From: Pseudoalteromonas sp. MEBiC 03607 | GTDB taxonomy: Bacteria; Pseudomonadota; Gammaproteobacteria; Enterobacterales; Alteromonadaceae | Direction of reading: 5' to 3' | Assembly: GCF_004792295.1 (NCBI RefSeq) | Contig: NZ_SRRY01000001.1 | Location: 692,501-756,500, forward strand | DNA length: 64,000 nucleotides | In this document: one piece after another, positions 27,069-38,780 of the stretch | Numbering within the stretch: the stretch's first letter is position 1 | Layout of the letters: each line of letters starts with the position of its first letter | Notes under the pieces: generated by a model | Database searches by the model: none | Seen by the model: only the letters and a program-made list of their open reading frames with translations | Told to the model about the DNA's origin: nothing | Position numbers and translations under genes: made by a program

Positions 27069-27281
27069 ATGAATGAAGTTGCGTTTTTAATTATTGTTTT
27101 GAGTGCCTACATTTTACCTGTGGTCATTGTGCTCAATAGTAAACGTACTCAAGGCCACGAAAAGAATGCTTGGTTAATCGGTATCATCTTCTTTTCGTGG
27201 TTAGCTTTAGTGATGTACTTAACTATTATCCCTAAACACGGGCGGGTCAAAAAACACCGTAAAATAAAAACGAAGGGTTAA
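27069..27281 (+). CDS. Small two-helix membrane protein, hypothetical
   Basis: The 70-residue protein starting MNEVAFLIIVLSAYILPVVI has two hydrophobic helices (about 4-24 and 36-56) and a basic tail (RVKKHRKIKTKG). A general likeness to superinfection-immunity-type or PLD N-terminal-type small membrane proteins is only topological. The open frame extends back to a TTG at 27060 inside the repeat, but the ATG is the better start. There is no clear ribosome binding site because the repeat occupies that position. Confidence 0.55.
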   Translation: MNEVAFLIIVLSAYILPVVIVLNSKRTQGHEKNAWLIGIIFFSWLALVMYLTIIPKHGRVKKHRKIKTKG

Positions 27282-27296
27282 CTTACAGCTACTATC

Positions 27297-28328
27297 TCAC
27301 TTCAACTGTTTCAATTTATGATCTATCAATGGGTCATCAGGTGAAAGTTGCTGCGCCACCTCTAAAATCTTTATTGCATCGTTTGGGTGTTCATCCTGAT
27401 GCTTGATTGCGACATCAATCAGCGGCTGAACATCAATTGTGCCATTTTGCTCTTGAATATGCTCTGCTTTTTCTTCAGTCAAAATTGTGTGCGCCTTACT
27501 AAGTAAGGCTAAGCGGTGTGCCGAACCGTAGTTGGCTTTATTGAGCCGACGATAATAGTCTTCTTTAAAACGTAACGTTTTTGTCTGCTGTCGAAATTGA
27601 GCAATATCGACTTGCTGGTGGCTAATAAAATCAACAGCAACATCTTTATAAAAACCAAATTTATTCAAGTATGTAGCATGAACGCTGTGGCCCATACCGA
27701 ACACCCGTAAATGGGTGAGTTGTGGGTAGCGTTTAGCATGAGCTCGGTCGATACGATTGGTTGGATCGTAGATGATATAGCCTTTAGCATGACCTAGGTC
27801 TAAATCGTGATAATCACCGTTCCAGTCAAATTTTTGTGCGATATCTGTGCTTGAGCGGTCATCCCATGGGGCTTTGTTTTTATTTTTTGTGCTGACAGGA
27901 TGAAATAACAAGACTTTATCAAGCTTTAATAGATTGGCAAATGCGCCAACAGCAAAGCCACCACGACTCAAGCCATATCCTAATCGTTCTTTAAATCCGC
28001 CAATCAATGGCGCTAACTGCTCAATAAAAAACAATAGGTTGCGGTGTCTAAACCAGTTACTAATGCCTAAATGTTGGAAGGCAATTACATTCACATTTTG
28101 TTTTTTCGCAAGTTTATAGGCCCAAGGCGAAAAATCATCTGTGAGATCATGTTCTTGGTAGTTGGTTCCCGCTGGTGAGAAGGTGAATAGCAGAGGTTTA
28201 TTTGCGTCGATGATATGGTACTTCACGTATACATCACCGAGTAAGTCACCACCGGTAAATGGGACTCGGCTTTGTTGTTGCTCATGTGGGAGATGGGTCC
28301 ACTCATCTAACCAATATAATAATTTCAT
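27297..28328 (-). CDS. Alpha/beta-hydrolase-like protein with helical C-terminus
   Basis: The 343-residue protein has a serine-hydrolase nucleophile elbow GYGLSRGGFAVG (Ser121), a preceding oxyanion-type strand (PLLFTFSPAGTN) and a possible acid/base region around GMGHSVHATY (His in GHS). The last 80 residues look like helical repeats (PLIDVAIKHQDEHPNDAIKI). Related proteins occur in polysaccharide and surface-glycan contexts, but no such genes are near. Substrate unknown. It converges with a small membrane protein gene with 15 bp between the stops. Confidence 0.65.
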   Translation of the reverse strand: MKLLYWLDEWTHLPHEQQQSRVPFTGGDLLGDVYVKYHIIDANKPLLFTFSPAGTNYQEHDLTDDFSPWAYKLAKKQNVNVIAFQHLGISNWFRHRNLLFFIEQLAPLIGGFKERLGYGLSRGGFAVGAFANLLKLDKVLLFHPVSTKNKNKAPWDDRSSTDIAQKFDWNGDYHDLDLGHAKGYIIYDPTNRIDRAHAKRYPQLTHLRVFGMGHSVHATYLNKFGFYKDVAVDFISHQQVDIAQFRQQTKTLRFKEDYYRRLNKANYGSAHRLALLSKAHTILTEEKAEHIQEQNGTIDVQPLIDVAIKHQDEHPNDAIKILEVAQQLSPDDPLIDHKLKQLK

Positions 28329-28413
28329 ACATCCCCCAAGATACCTCTAAAATAAAGGGACAGAATTATAGCAAAAATCACTACTCATTAAAAATGCACG
28401 CCTTTTTAATGTG

Positions 28414-28875
28414 TTATGTTTCGCTCATAGCTATAATCTGTTGCCAATCATGTTCAGTTACTGGCATTACAGATAATCGACCGCCTTTTTTAAGGGCTAT
28501 TTCGGTAATGGACTCATTGGCTTTAATTGCTTGTAGGCTAACAAGCTTTTTAAGGTGAGATTTATAAGTAACATCGACTACAAACCAGCGCGGGTTATCA
28601 GCTGTTGCTTTAGCGTCGTAGTAATCGCTATTTAAATCAAACTGAGTTGGGTCGGCATAGGCCTCACGGCTGACCGTGGCTATTCCTGCGACACCTACAT
28701 GTTTACAACTTGAATGATAAATCATTACCAAGTCGCCTTGTTTAATACCATCGCGTAGAAAGTTTCGCGCTTGATAATTGCGCACGCCATCCCACATAGA
28801 GGTTTGCATAGGTGCGTTTTTTAAATCATCAATTGAAAATGCATCAGGTTCGGTTTTAAAAAGCCAATAAGCCAT
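28414..28875 (-). CDS. EVE domain protein
   Basis: The 153-residue protein is a single PUA-like EVE domain: it starts AYWLFKTEPDAFSIDDL and contains MWDGVRNYQARNFLRDGIKQ and MIYHSSC, all characteristic. EVE domains are thought to recognise modified bases in DNA or RNA. The length is typical. It is divergent from tesB with an 80-bp intergenic region and is probably a single-gene unit. Confidence 0.92.
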   Translation of the reverse strand: MAYWLFKTEPDAFSIDDLKNAPMQTSMWDGVRNYQARNFLRDGIKQGDLVMIYHSSCKHVGVAGIATVSREAYADPTQFDLNSDYYDAKATADNPRWFVVDVTYKSHLKKLVSLQAIKANESITEIALKKGGRLSVMPVTEHDWQQIIAMSET

Positions 28876-28954
28876 AATGGGGTGCTCTTACAAAGATTTA
28901 CTTCCAATTAGTCTATAGTATCATTAAACGCTTGTCGGGATTGAGGATAAATAA

Positions 28955-29812
28955 ATGAGCCAAGTATTAGATGACTTACTGTCATTAATGTCGTTAGAAG
29001 AGATTGAGCAAGGCTTGTATCGCGGGCAAAGCCAAGATTTAGGGTTTAGAGCTGTTTTCGGTGGCCAAGTAATGGGGCAAGCCTTGTCGGCAGCCAAAGA
29101 AACATTACCTGAAGGGCGTATAGTTCATTCACTGCATTCTTATTTTTTACGTCCAGGTGATGCGAGCAAACCAATCGTTTACGATGTAGAAAATATTCGT
29201 GATGGTAAGAGCTTTAGTACCCGCCGTGTAAAAGCTATTCAATATGGTAAGCCGATTTTTTACATGACTGCTTCGTTTCAAGGTGAAGAGGACGGCTTAT
29301 CACACCAAGCGCAGATGCCCGATGTCCCACAGCCTGAAGAATTAAAGTCATCGCTTGAGTTTTACCAAGCGAATGCTGAACTTATTCCTGAACCAATTCG
29401 CAATAAGTTTATTCGTGAAGTGCCAATTGAAATGCGTCCAGTGACCTTTCATAACCCATTTAAACCACAAGCAATGGAACCCGTTAAGCATATTTGGTTT
29501 AAAGCCAATGGTGAGATGCCTGACGATCAGCGTATTCATAATTACTTACTTGCTTATGCGTCTGACTTTGAGTTTTTACCAACGGCATTACAGCCGCACG
29601 GTGTATCGTTTATGCAGCCGAATATGCAGGTTGCGACGATTGACCATGCAATGTGGTTTCACCGCCCGTTTAGACTAGACGATTGGATTTTATATTCGAT
29701 TGATAGCCCAAGTGCGAGCTCTGGCCGTGGTTTGGTGCGAGGTCAGTTCTTTGACCGTCAAGGCAATTTGGTTGCCTCAACGATCCAAGAAGGGGTCATG
29801 CGTCAGCGTTAA
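28955..29812 (+). CDS. tesB: Acyl-CoA thioesterase II (TesB)
   Basis: TesB hydrolyses medium- and long-chain acyl-CoA to free acid and CoA. The 285-residue protein has a double hot-dog fold with the family signatures [14 protein letters not shown] and [12 protein letters not shown] in the N-terminal half, and [26 protein letters not shown] sequence in the second half with the catalytic Asp region. Length matches E. coli TesB (286). The stop overlaps that of the convergent plsB by 4 nt. Confidence 0.95.
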   Translation: MSQVLDDLLSLMSLEEIEQGLYRGQSQDLGFRAVFGGQVMGQALSAAKETLPEGRIVHSLHSYFLRPGDASKPIVYDVENIRDGKSFSTRRVKAIQYGKPIFYMTASFQGEEDGLSHQAQMPDVPQPEELKSSLEFYQANAELIPEPIRNKFIREVPIEMRPVTFHNPFKPQAMEPVKHIWFKANGEMPDDQRIHNYLLAYASDFEFLPTALQPHGVSFMQPNMQVATIDHAMWFHRPFRLDDWILYSIDSPSASSGRGLVRGQFFDRQGNLVASTIQEGVMRQR

Positions 29813-32259
29813 TCTTTTGCGTGCTGAGCTTGGCTTTGCACTATATCGTCAATTGACTGCCAGACTCGTGCTGGCAGCAATGCCTTCAGATATAAATACA
29901 CTTCACACAGCTCATTGCTACCCGTTAAGCCTTGCTCTGATTCGGTAATTAGCTTTTGCTCTCGCAAGCTTGAGATAAAACCAATAAGTACTTTTTTGTC
30001 AAAGAACTCCGGCGTTTTAATGCCGTGCAACGTGCCTAAACGCTCTGCTAACACTTGGCTTTCGTGCTCAAGTTCTTCACGCTCAATACCGCTACTGGTT
30101 TGAATAAAACCAACCACGATAGCGTAACGCTGTAGCGTTAAGCTTAAGGCGCGACCAAGCATTTCGAGTTTTGCTAAGCAGTCGTTGCTATTGGTGATTT
30201 TGATATTATCACCTTCAATTTCAATAAGGTCTTGATCAACAAAGCTTGCGAGCACGCGAGTAATGTAGTTTTCATCTAGCTCATGCAAGAACCACTCTTT
30301 AGCGAACAGCGGGTAAAAACGTGCAATCAAGGCACGGCAATCTGCCATGGTAGTTTGATGTGCTTTGAATAAATGCAGCGCAAGCAAGCTTGGTACAGCA
30401 AATAAGTGCAATACGTTATTACGGTAGTAGTTGAATAGCGTCTTTTCTTTGTCGTTAATAGCGATAATTTCGCCAAATTCATCACTGATGACGTCAAACT
30501 TATTAAGCTTAAGTGCATGCTCTAATAGCTGTTCAGCACTTTCGTTAGGTGTTGTTACCTTGTCGCTGTAACTTGCGCTGCGTTGTAAATGTAGATAAAA
30601 CTCAAGTTGCGCAATCAACTTAGGTTTACTTAACGCATGTTTGTCATTCACCAATAAAATCATCGCGAGTAGATTCACCGCATTGAGTGCAGCGGCACTA
30701 TTAATATTAACCATTACTTTATCGGCAAGATTCGCTACCTGCGGTCCAAGCCATTGTGGCTTTTGTACATCGGTCGGGTGAATAGACTCGCGCCAATCAG
30801 GTTGCTGTTCATTAAGGTATTGATTTATCGAAATAGGATCACCAAAATTTAAGTAACCACGGCCATAGTTTTTCAGGTTTTTAATGGCTTTAAAAATCCC
30901 CAAGACCGACTCACCTTTTTTATCGTTACCGGCCAGCTCTTTTAAGTAAGTATTAATTTCCATTACGTGCTCATAACCGATGTATACAGGCACAATCGAA
31001 ATAGGGCGATCTATGCCACGAAGCATGGCTTGCAACGTCATGGCGAGCATACCTGTTTTTGGTGGTAACAAACGACCAGTACGGCTACGGCCACCTTCAG
31101 TGTAAAACTTCACTGAGTAGCCTTTAATAAATAACTGGCTCAGATACTCTTTAAACACTGATGAATATAACTTGTTGCCCGCGAAAGAGCGGCGAATAAA
31201 GAAAGCACCACTTCGACGGAAAATACCACCTGCCGGGAAGAAGTTTAAGTTGATACCAGCGGCTATATGCGGTGGTACTAAACCTAAGTGATAAATAGAG
31301 TAGGTCAGTAATAAGTAATCCATGTGCGAGCGGTGACAAGGCATATAAATAATTTCATGGCCTTTATCAGTGAGCTCGTGAACTTGCTCTGAAAACTTAA
31401 TGTCGATGCCGTTATAAAGTTTATTCCACAGCCAAGTTAATACACGGTCAGCAACACGAATGGTGGCATCGCTGTAATTGGCGGCTATTTCATCAAGTAG
31501 CTTCAGCGCATTTTGACGAGCTTGCTCTTGGCTGATGTTTTTTTCTTTTGCTTCTATTTGAATCGCTTTTTTTATTGTTGGTGATGCAAGTAGCGAATTA
31601 AAAAGCTGTTCACGCGATGGCATTTTTGGCCCTGTAGCAGCCAGTTTTTGACGGCGAAAGTGCACACGGGCTACGCGTATTAACTTATGTGGTAGCTCAT
31701 CAACATCGGCTTTTTCATTGACTAATAAAGATAAGTCGAGTGGTTGGCTAAATCGAATAAAGTTATCACGCCCAGAAAATAGCAACACAAAGAACTTGCG
31801 AAACCAGCTGGGTGTTAATGAATGAGACACCAAAGTACCTAAACCAGGCTTTTCTTTTCCTGGGTTACGACCCCATAAAATGGTCACCGGGATCACTTGG
31901 ACGTTTTGCTCACCAGATTGCATTAGGTGGTCAATAATGTGTTTGCCTTGCTGCAAGGCATTACTTGGTTTGCTTTTATTACCAAATAGCGGTGGTGGGT
32001 TTTGAATACCAATAAAGCGGTTAAGTTCGGCATTACCTAATAACTGCTCTTCGGTTGGGTCAGGTAAGCCATATTTTTTACATACCCGCGCCAGTGCCGC
32101 TAAATCAGAGCGCGCATTCAACCTCACAATATAAAAAGTTGGGTTGGCAGGGTTTAGATTGTATTGTTCAATAGGGTTCTCAGGCAGAACTTTGCTTTTT
32201 ACTAGCAAGCGGTTCATCCCAGCAGAAATAGCATTTAAACAACGATTAATGATACGCAT
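29809..32259 (-). CDS. plsB: Glycerol-3-phosphate 1-O-acyltransferase PlsB
   Basis: PlsB makes lysophosphatidic acid from glycerol 3-phosphate and acyl-ACP or acyl-CoA, the first step of phospholipid synthesis, at the inner membrane. The protein has the acyltransferase block HRSHMD (about residues 310-315), block [11 protein letters not shown], block [14 protein letters not shown] and block [11 protein letters not shown]. About 816 residues is normal for the family. I use the ATG at 32259, preceded by GGTGAG; the frame extends one codon further to a TTG. Confidence 0.96.
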   Translation of the reverse strand: MRIINRCLNAISAGMNRLLVKSKVLPENPIEQYNLNPANPTFYIVRLNARSDLAALARVCKKYGLPDPTEEQLLGNAELNRFIGIQNPPPLFGNKSKPSNALQQGKHIIDHLMQSGEQNVQVIPVTILWGRNPGKEKPGLGTLVSHSLTPSWFRKFFVLLFSGRDNFIRFSQPLDLSLLVNEKADVDELPHKLIRVARVHFRRQKLAATGPKMPSREQLFNSLLASPTIKKAIQIEAKEKNISQEQARQNALKLLDEIAANYSDATIRVADRVLTWLWNKLYNGIDIKFSEQVHELTDKGHEIIYMPCHRSHMDYLLLTYSIYHLGLVPPHIAAGINLNFFPAGGIFRRSGAFFIRRSFAGNKLYSSVFKEYLSQLFIKGYSVKFYTEGGRSRTGRLLPPKTGMLAMTLQAMLRGIDRPISIVPVYIGYEHVMEINTYLKELAGNDKKGESVLGIFKAIKNLKNYGRGYLNFGDPISINQYLNEQQPDWRESIHPTDVQKPQWLGPQVANLADKVMVNINSAAALNAVNLLAMILLVNDKHALSKPKLIAQLEFYLHLQRSASYSDKVTTPNESAEQLLEHALKLNKFDVISDEFGEIIAINDKEKTLFNYYRNNVLHLFAVPSLLALHLFKAHQTTMADCRALIARFYPLFAKEWFLHELDENYITRVLASFVDQDLIEIEGDNIKITNSNDCLAKLEMLGRALSLTLQRYAIVVGFIQTSSGIEREELEHESQVLAERLGTLHGIKTPEFFDKKVLIGFISSLREQKLITESEQGLTGSNELCEVYLYLKALLPARVWQSIDDIVQSQAQHAKD

Positions 32260-32276
32260 CAACTCACCAAAGTTTT

Positions 32277-32330
32277 ATACCAACTAGGTTTAGTGCCTAA
32301 GACAGCTCACTTTATTAAGCCAATTGGTAT
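32277..32330. repeat. 54-bp inverted repeat related to the 7046 family
   Basis: ATACCAACTAGG on the left and TTAAGCCAATTGGTAT on the right are imperfect inverted copies of the family ends. It lies 18 bp upstream of the plsB start, in its likely promoter or leader. Only the termini are conserved, so membership is less certain than for the other copies. Confidence 0.55.
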
Positions 32331-32535
32331 TAGTAAATATACAGTAGACCACATGCGGTCAAAATAAGCGGCATAGAATAACAATTATTAACTGGACTGA
32401 CCATTGCAACATTGTATGGCTTTTTGTTTCTTTACCTAACTATAGTAAGCAAAGACATACCTTGGCTGAATTTAGTTCTATTTCATTTAAATTTCATTTT
32501 GATAAGGTGTCGAGTGTATTAATTCTAAAAAGTTG

Positions 32536-32563
32536 TTGCATTTATCACCAATATAACTATAAT
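32536..32563 (+). promoter_or_regulatory. S10 operon promoter
   Basis: TTGCAT (32536-32541) and a perfect TATAAT (32558-32563) are separated by 16 nt, placing the transcription start near 32570. This gives a leader of about 180 nt before rpsJ, close to that of E. coli. Confidence 0.65.
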
Positions 32564-32569
32564 ACGCAG

Positions 32570-33064
<495 letters not shown>

Positions 33065-33091
33065 TCGGAAGATTAGAGAGGTTTTAGGAAA

Positions 33092-33727
33092 ATGGCATTA
33101 GGTCTAGTCGGTCGTAAAGTGGGTATGACACGTATCTTCACTGAAGATGGTGTATCTATCCCTGTGACAGTTATCGAAGCGACTCCTAACCGCATTGCAC
33201 AGATCAAATCTGACGCAACAGACGGTTATAACGCGCTTCAAGTAACCGCAGGCACTAAAAAAGCAAGCCGTGTAAACAAAGCAGCAGCGGGTCACTTCGC
33301 TAAAGCTGGTGTTGAAGCGGGTCGCGGTCTGTGGGAATTCCGCCTAAATGGTGGTGAAGGCGATTTTGAAGTAGGCGCTGAGCTTACTGTTGAATTATTC
33401 AACGAAATCAACAAAGTTGACGTAACCGGTACTTCTAAAGGTAAAGGTTTCCAAGGTGGTGTTAAGCGCTGGAACTTCAGCATGCAAGACGCTACTCACG
33501 GTAACTCTCTATCTCACCGTGCTCCTGGTTCAATCGGTCAAAACCAATCACCTGGTAAGGTGTTTAAAGGTAAGAAAATGGCCGGTCACATGGGTGCTGA
33601 GCGTGTAACGACTCAAAACTTAGAACTAGTTCGCGTTGACGCTGAGCGTAACTTGCTTTTAGTTAAAGGTGCAGTACCTGGCGCTATCGGCGGTGACGTT
33701 ATCGTTAAACCAGCTGTTAAAGCATAA
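33092..33727 (+). CDS. rplC: 50S ribosomal protein L3
   Basis: The 211-residue protein begins [20 protein letters not shown] and has the long central extension ([14 protein letters not shown]) reaching toward the peptidyl transferase centre. L3 binds 23S rRNA early in assembly. It lies between rpsJ and rplD, 27 nt after rpsJ. Confidence 0.99.
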   Translation: MALGLVGRKVGMTRIFTEDGVSIPVTVIEATPNRIAQIKSDATDGYNALQVTAGTKKASRVNKAAAGHFAKAGVEAGRGLWEFRLNGGEGDFEVGAELTVELFNEINKVDVTGTSKGKGFQGGVKRWNFSMQDATHGNSLSHRAPGSIGQNQSPGKVFKGKKMAGHMGAERVTTQNLELVRVDAERNLLLVKGAVPGAIGGDVIVKPAVKA

Positions 33728-33744
33728 GTCCTGGAGATTTAGTG

Positions 33745-34350
33745 ATGGAATTAGCAATTAAAGACGCTTCTGGCGCTCTTGAAGTTTCTGAAGCTACTTT
33801 TGGACGTGAGTTTAACGAAGCATTAGTACACCAAGTAGTTGTTGCTTACGCAGCAGGTGCTCGTCAAGGTACTCGTGCTCAGAAGACACGTTCTGAAGTT
33901 AGCGGTGGTGGTAAAAAACCATGGTCTCAAAAAGGTACTGGCCGTGCACGTGCTGGTACAATTCGTAGCCCAATTTGGCGTTCAGGTGGCGTTAGCTTCG
34001 CAGCTAAACCACAAGATCATAGCCAAAAAGTAAACCGTAAAATGTACCGCGGTGCGATCAAAAGCATCTTATCTGAATTAGTTCGTCAAGAGCGTTTAAT
34101 CGTTGTTGAACAGTTTGGTCTTGAAGCACCAAAAACTAAAGAACTAGTTGCTAAGCTTAAAGAACTTGAGCTTAAAGATGTTCTAATCGTGACTGAAGAA
34201 GTAGATGAGAATCTTTTCTTATCGGCACGTAACCTATACAAGGTTGACACGCGTGATGTAGCTGGTATCGATCCTGTAAGCCTAATCGCTTTCGATAAGG
34301 TACTTATTACAGCTGCTGCTGTTAAGCAACTTGAGGAGGCGCTAGCATGA
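33745..34350 (+). CDS. rplD: 50S ribosomal protein L4
   Basis: The 201-residue protein begins [20 protein letters not shown] and has the extended internal loop [20 protein letters not shown] that lines the exit tunnel. In E. coli it also represses its own operon by binding the S10 leader. The ATG at 33745 fits the GGAG ribosome binding site and the E. coli start better than the in-frame GTG three bases upstream. It overlaps rplW by 4 nt. Confidence 0.99.
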   Translation: MELAIKDASGALEVSEATFGREFNEALVHQVVVAYAAGARQGTRAQKTRSEVSGGGKKPWSQKGTGRARAGTIRSPIWRSGGVSFAAKPQDHSQKVNRKMYRGAIKSILSELVRQERLIVVEQFGLEAPKTKELVAKLKELELKDVLIVTEEVDENLFLSARNLYKVDTRDVAGIDPVSLIAFDKVLITAAAVKQLEEALA

Positions 34351-34649
34351 TCCGTGAAGAACGTCTTTTAAAAGTGATCCTTGCTCCACACATCTCTGAA
34401 AAAAGCACTATCGCTGCTGAAGAGAACAACACGATTGTTTTCAAAGTAGCTTCTAATGCAACTAAAGCTGAAATCAAAGCTGCTGCAGAAAAGCTTTTTG
34501 AAGTAGAAGTAACTGGTGTTCGCACACTAAACGTTAAGGGTAAAACAAAACGTACTGGCATGCGTTTCGGTCGTCGTTCAGACTGGAAGAAAGCTTACGT
34601 TACTCTTAAAGAAGGTAGCGAGCTAGACTTTGTCGGCGGCGCCGAGTAA
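34347..34649 (+). CDS. rplW: 50S ribosomal protein L23
   Basis: The 100-residue protein has the L23 pattern ([15 protein letters not shown], then [17 protein letters not shown]). L23 sits at the tunnel exit and docks trigger factor and SRP. It starts within the rplD stop (ATGA overlap), so the two are translationally coupled. Confidence 0.99.
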   Translation: MIREERLLKVILAPHISEKSTIAAEENNTIVFKVASNATKAEIKAAAEKLFEVEVTGVRTLNVKGKTKRTGMRFGRRSDWKKAYVTLKEGSELDFVGGAE

Positions 34650-34666
34650 TAAGGGGAGTTAGAATT

Positions 34667-35491
34667 ATGGCACTTCAAAAGTGTAAACCAACTTCTGCGG
34701 GTCGTCGTCACCTGGTTAAAGTGGTTAACCCAGATTTACATAAGGGTAAACCTTACGCACCACTACTAGAGAAAAACTCTAAGTCTGGTGGTCGTAATAA
34801 CAAAGGTCGTATCACGGTTCGTCACATCGGTGGTGGTCACAAGCATCATTACCGTGTAATCGACTTTAAACGCACTAAAGATGGCATTCCAGCTGTTGTT
34901 GAGCGTCTAGAGTATGATCCAAACCGTAGCGCAAACATCGCTCTTGTATTATATGCAGACGGTGAGCGTCGTTACATTATTGCACCTAAAGGCTTAAAAG
35001 CGGGTGATTCAATCCAGTCTGGTATTGATGCACCAATCAAACCTGGTAACACGTTACCAATGCGCAACATGCCTGTAGGTTCGACTGTTCACAACGTAGA
35101 ATTAAAACCAGGTAAAGGCGCGCAAATCGCACGTTCTGCTGGTGCATACGTTCAAATCCTTGCTCGTGAAGGTCAATACGTAACTCTACGTCTTCGTTCT
35201 GGCGAAGTTCGTAAAGTTCCATCTGACTGTCGCGCAACACTTGGTGAAGTAGGTAATGCTGAGCATATGCTTCGTTCACTAGGTAAAGCTGGTGCAAATC
35301 GCTGGCGTGGTATCCGTCCGACAGTTCGTGGTGTTGCCATGAACCCGGTAGATCACCCGCACGGTGGTGGTGAAGGTCGTACATCTGGTGGTCGTCATCC
35401 TGTGTCTCCATGGGGTAAACCGACTAAAGGTGCTAAGACACGTAAGAACAAGCGTACTGATAAATTTATCGTACGTCGTCGTACTAAATAA
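34667..35491 (+). CDS. rplB: 50S ribosomal protein L2
   Basis: The 274-residue protein carries the RNA-binding core and the C-terminal motif [20 protein letters not shown], whose histidine lies near the peptidyl transferase centre. It is one of the most conserved ribosomal proteins. It follows rplW by 17 nt. Confidence 0.99.
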   Translation: MALQKCKPTSAGRRHLVKVVNPDLHKGKPYAPLLEKNSKSGGRNNKGRITVRHIGGGHKHHYRVIDFKRTKDGIPAVVERLEYDPNRSANIALVLYADGERRYIIAPKGLKAGDSIQSGIDAPIKPGNTLPMRNMPVGSTVHNVELKPGKGAQIARSAGAYVQILAREGQYVTLRLRSGEVRKVPSDCRATLGEVGNAEHMLRSLGKAGANRWRGIRPTVRGVAMNPVDHPHGGGEGRTSGGRHPVSPWGKPTKGAKTRKNKRTDKFIVRRRTK

Positions 35492-35498
35492 TAGTTGA

Positions 35499-35786
<288 letters not shown>

Positions 35787-35800
35787 GAGGAGAATGATAA

Positions 35801-36133
35801 ATGCAAGCATTAGCTAAACATAAATTCGCCTCTGGTTCGGCGCAAAAAGCACGTCTAGTTGCAGATCAGATCCGCGGACTTCCGGTTGATCGCGCTCTAG
35901 AAATCCTGGCGTACAGCCCTAAAAAAGCGGCTGTATTAGTTAAGAAAGTACTTGAGTCTGCTATTGCTAACGCAGAGCATAACGAAGGTGCTGACATTGA
36001 TGAGCTTCGTGTAACTACGATCTTTGTGGACGATGGTCCTACAATGAAGCGTATTATGCCACGTGCTAAAGGACGCGCTGACCGCATCCTTAAGCGTACA
36101 AGCCACATCACTGTTGTGGTTTCAGATAGCTAG
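35801..36133 (+). CDS. rplV: 50S ribosomal protein L22
   Basis: The 110-residue protein has the L22 globular part ([20 protein letters not shown]) and the beta-hairpin ([18 protein letters not shown]) that lines the exit tunnel and is a macrolide-resistance hotspot. The hairpin sequence looks wild type. Confidence 0.99.
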   Translation: MQALAKHKFASGSAQKARLVADQIRGLPVDRALEILAYSPKKAAVLVKKVLESAIANAEHNEGADIDELRVTTIFVDDGPTMKRIMPRAKGRADRILKRTSHITVVVSDS

Positions 36134-36144
36134 GAGTATAAGTA

Positions 36145-36846
36145 ATGGGACAAAAAGTTCATCCTACTGGTATTCGCCTAGGTATCTCTAAACCTTGGGT
36201 TTCTACCTGGTACGCGAATTCAAAAGATTTCTCTGATCAGCTTTTTGGCGATCACAAAGTACGTGCATTCCTAACTAAGGAATTAAAAGCGGCTTCTGTG
36301 TCTAAAATCGTTATCGAGCGTCCAGCTAAATCTATCCGTGTAACAATTCACACAGCTCGTCCTGGTGTTGTTATCGGTAAAAAAGGCGAAGACGTTGAAA
36401 AACTACGTCAAGCAGTAACTAAGATTGCAGGTGTTCCGGCTCAGATCAATATTTCTGAAGTTCGTAAGCCTGAACTTGATGCACAACTAGTAGCTGACGG
36501 TATTGCGTCACAGCTAGAGCGTCGTGTTATGTTCCGTCGCGCTATGAAGCGTTCGGTACAAAATGCAATGCGCATTGGTGCAAAAGGTATCAAAGTTGAA
36601 GTTAGCGGTCGTCTTGGCGGTGCTGAGATCGCACGTTCAGAATGGTATCGTGAAGGTCGTGTACCTCTACATACTCTACGTGCTGATATCGACTACGCAA
36701 CTTCTGAAGCCTTAACCACTTATGGTATCATTGGTGTTAAAGTTTGGATCTTCAAAGGCGAAGTTATTGGTGGTTTACCACTAGTACAAGAGCAAGAGAA
36801 GCCAGCTAAACGCGCGCCAAAGAAAGCCAAAAAAAGTGCTAAGTAG
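36145..36846 (+). CDS. rpsC: 30S ribosomal protein S3
   Basis: The 233-residue protein starts [20 protein letters not shown] and has a KH domain with [14 protein letters not shown] and the C-terminal S3 domain. It forms part of the mRNA entry channel with S4 and S5. The C-terminal tail is lysine-rich ([12 protein letters not shown]). Confidence 0.99.
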   Translation: MGQKVHPTGIRLGISKPWVSTWYANSKDFSDQLFGDHKVRAFLTKELKAASVSKIVIERPAKSIRVTIHTARPGVVIGKKGEDVEKLRQAVTKIAGVPAQINISEVRKPELDAQLVADGIASQLERRVMFRRAMKRSVQNAMRIGAKGIKVEVSGRLGGAEIARSEWYREGRVPLHTLRADIDYATSEALTTYGIIGVKVWIFKGEVIGGLPLVQEQEKPAKRAPKKAKKSAK

Positions 36847-36858
36847 AGGTAGCGAGTA

Positions 36859-37272
36859 ATGTTACAGCCAAAACGTACAAAATTCCGTAAAATGCACAAA
36901 GGCCGCAACCGCGGTTTAGCGCAAAACGGTAACAAAGTAAGCTTCGGTACTTTCGGTTTGAAAGCTACTGGTCGTGGCCGTATGACTGCTCGTCAAATCG
37001 AAGCAGCTCGTCGTGCTATGACACGTCACGTAAAGCGTCAAGGTAAAATCTGGATCCGTGTATTCCCAGATAAGCCAATTACGAACAAGCCATTAGAAGT
37101 TCGTATGGGTAAAGGTAAAGGTTCTGTTGAATATTGGGTTGCTGAAATTCAACCTGGTAAAGTACTTTACGAAATGGAAGGTGTTTCTGAAGAGCTTGCT
37201 CGTGAAGCATTTAACCTTGCAGCGCGTAAATTACCATTCACAACAACTTTCGTAACTCGGACGGTGATGTAA
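36859..37272 (+). CDS. rplP: 50S ribosomal protein L16
   Basis: The 137-residue protein begins [19 protein letters not shown] and contains [20 protein letters not shown], with the conserved RVFPDKPIT segment. L16 positions the A-site tRNA. The stop TAA shares its last base with the ATG of rpmC. Confidence 0.99.
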   Translation: MLQPKRTKFRKMHKGRNRGLAQNGNKVSFGTFGLKATGRGRMTARQIEAARRAMTRHVKRQGKIWIRVFPDKPITNKPLEVRMGKGKGSVEYWVAEIQPGKVLYEMEGVSEELAREAFNLAARKLPFTTTFVTRTVM

Positions 37273-37463
37273 TGAAAGCTAGCGAACTAAAAGACAAAAG
37301 CGTAGAAGAGCTAAACGCTGAACTTCTAGGACTTCTTCGTGAGCAGTTCAACCTGCGCATGCAAGCAAGCACTGGTCAGTTAGCTCAGACACACACGCTA
37401 AGAACAGTACGTCGCGATATCGCGCGTGTAAAAACAGTTATTAACCAGAAGGCAGGTCAATAA
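37272..37463 (+). CDS. rpmC: 50S ribosomal protein L29
   Basis: The 63-residue all-helical protein [20 protein letters not shown] matches L29 in length and pattern. It lies at the tunnel exit beside L23. It shares one base with rplP and one with rpsQ (TAATG junctions on both sides). Confidence 0.99.
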   Translation: MKASELKDKSVEELNAELLGLLREQFNLRMQASTGQLAQTHTLRTVRRDIARVKTVINQKAGQ

Positions 37464-37720
37464 TGAGCGATAAAATCCGTACTCTTCAAGGCCGTGTAAT
37501 CAGCGACAAGATGGATAAATCTTTCACTGTTGCTATCGCACGTTACGTGAAGCACCCAGTATATGGTAAATTCATCAAACGTACGACTAAACTACACGTA
37601 CATGACGAAAACAACACAGCTCAAACTGGTGACGTAGTTACTATTCGTGAGTGTGCTCCTATTTCTAAGACTAAGTCTTGGACTTTAGTAGACGTTGTTG
37701 AACGTCCAAAGCAAGCTTAA
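37463..37720 (+). CDS. rpsQ: 30S ribosomal protein S17
   Basis: The 85-residue OB-fold protein begins [20 protein letters not shown] and includes [19 protein letters not shown]17 is a primary 16S rRNA binder. It is the last gene of the S10 operon and is followed by a terminator rather than by rplN. Confidence 0.99.
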   Translation: MSDKIRTLQGRVISDKMDKSFTVAIARYVKHPVYGKFIKRTTKLHVHDENNTAQTGDVVTIRECAPISKTKSWTLVDVVERPKQA

Positions 37721-37742
37721 TTTTTAATTAAGTTTACTTACT

Positions 37743-37772
37743 AAAAAGCCCCGGCATTTGCTGGGGCTTTTT
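37743..37772 (+). terminator. S10 operon terminator
   Basis: AAAAAGCCCC and GGGGCTTTTT form a strong hairpin followed by TTGTTTTT, 22 bp after rpsQ. The roughly 230 bp from here to the next gene hold no ORF, repeat or obvious RNA structure that I could find. Confidence 0.93.
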
Positions 37773-38002
37773 GTTTTTAAAATAAAGCTATCAGCTTTGA
37801 GACGTCAGTTGAGCGGTAGACTTGTTTGCTGCAGAGTTTCCCGCTGCTGTAAAACCTCATATGGCACTCATGCTGAATCCAAATCATCTCTACGAATAGA
37901 CTTGAGCTAGAACCTTAAAATTTACTCTTGCTAAAACGCCACTTTTTCTTATGAACTAACTCACTCATTTAACACTCTTAAAAATAAAAATGAGGCGTTT
38001 GG

Positions 38003-38728
38003 GTGCTAAAAGGGACTTACAAAGCATGGATCATCTCGATTACGCTACATGCTGTGCTTTTGTTGTTATTTGCTCAATATGGAAAATTTGTGAAACTACC
38101 AGTAGCAGCCACAGAGCCGCCAAAAGTAATCAACGCGTATGTGAGTGTCGATTTAACTACCTTACCTAGTTTTCAGAAATCCCAAGACAAACCTTTACCG
38201 GAGCAGCCGCAAGTAATGCCTGATGAGACTAAGCCTTTGCCAGAAATAGAAGAAGCTTCTCATAGTGGTTCTGGGCAGAGTAACGGTGTTGAGGTCGTTG
38301 AGCACTTAGTTAATGAGCCCAAAGAAGCAACCACTAAGATCGTTAAGTCTAATCAAGCATTTGATAGTTCAAAAACAACCGAAGCACCCTTTAAAAAGCT
38401 CAACCCGTATGCGCCAATCCCACAGCTTAATTTTGAAAATGGCTCTTCTAATTCGTCATTATTTGGGCAGGTTGAAGGGGCAAATAATAATTTGCCTGTA
38501 GGCAGGGTTTCAGTGCCTGCACAATTAACAGTTTCTGATAAAGCAACCGTCGTTTGGCAGAGTGGTGATGGTAGCAAGCGTATCGAGGTGTTAAATGGTA
38601 TGTGTTATGGCATAGATTTCAATTCGGTGTTTGGTAAATCTGGGGTGCCAAGTGGATCGCCAAGACCCTGCGAAGACAAAGACGCTAAGTTATTTAAAGA
38701 AATAATGAATAAATGGAGTAATAAATAA
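38003..38728 (+). CDS. TonB-like single-pass membrane protein, unknown function
   Basis: The 241-residue protein has a TonB-like N-terminus: a short cytoplasmic stretch, one hydrophobic helix (WIISITLHAVLLLLF, about 9-23), and a proline/glutamate-rich periplasmic region (about 35-110). The C-terminal part is not a recognisable TonB_C domain; it ends with a small region containing two cysteines (GMCYGIDF and RPCEDKDAKL). No exbB/exbD or receptor gene is adjacent. The start is GTG with TGAGGCG upstream. Confidence 0.6.
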   Translation: MLKGTYKAWIISITLHAVLLLLFAQYGKFVKLPVAATEPPKVINAYVSVDLTTLPSFQKSQDKPLPEQPQVMPDETKPLPEIEEASHSGSGQSNGVEVVEHLVNEPKEATTKIVKSNQAFDSSKTTEAPFKKLNPYAPIPQLNFENGSSNSSLFGQVEGANNNLPVGRVSVPAQLTVSDKATVVWQSGDGSKRIEVLNGMCYGIDFNSVFGKSGVPSGSPRPCEDKDAKLFKEIMNKWSNK

Positions 38729-38780
38729 TAAAACACTTTACCTCAACTTAACTTGAGATTTTAAAGTAGCGTTTTTTGTA

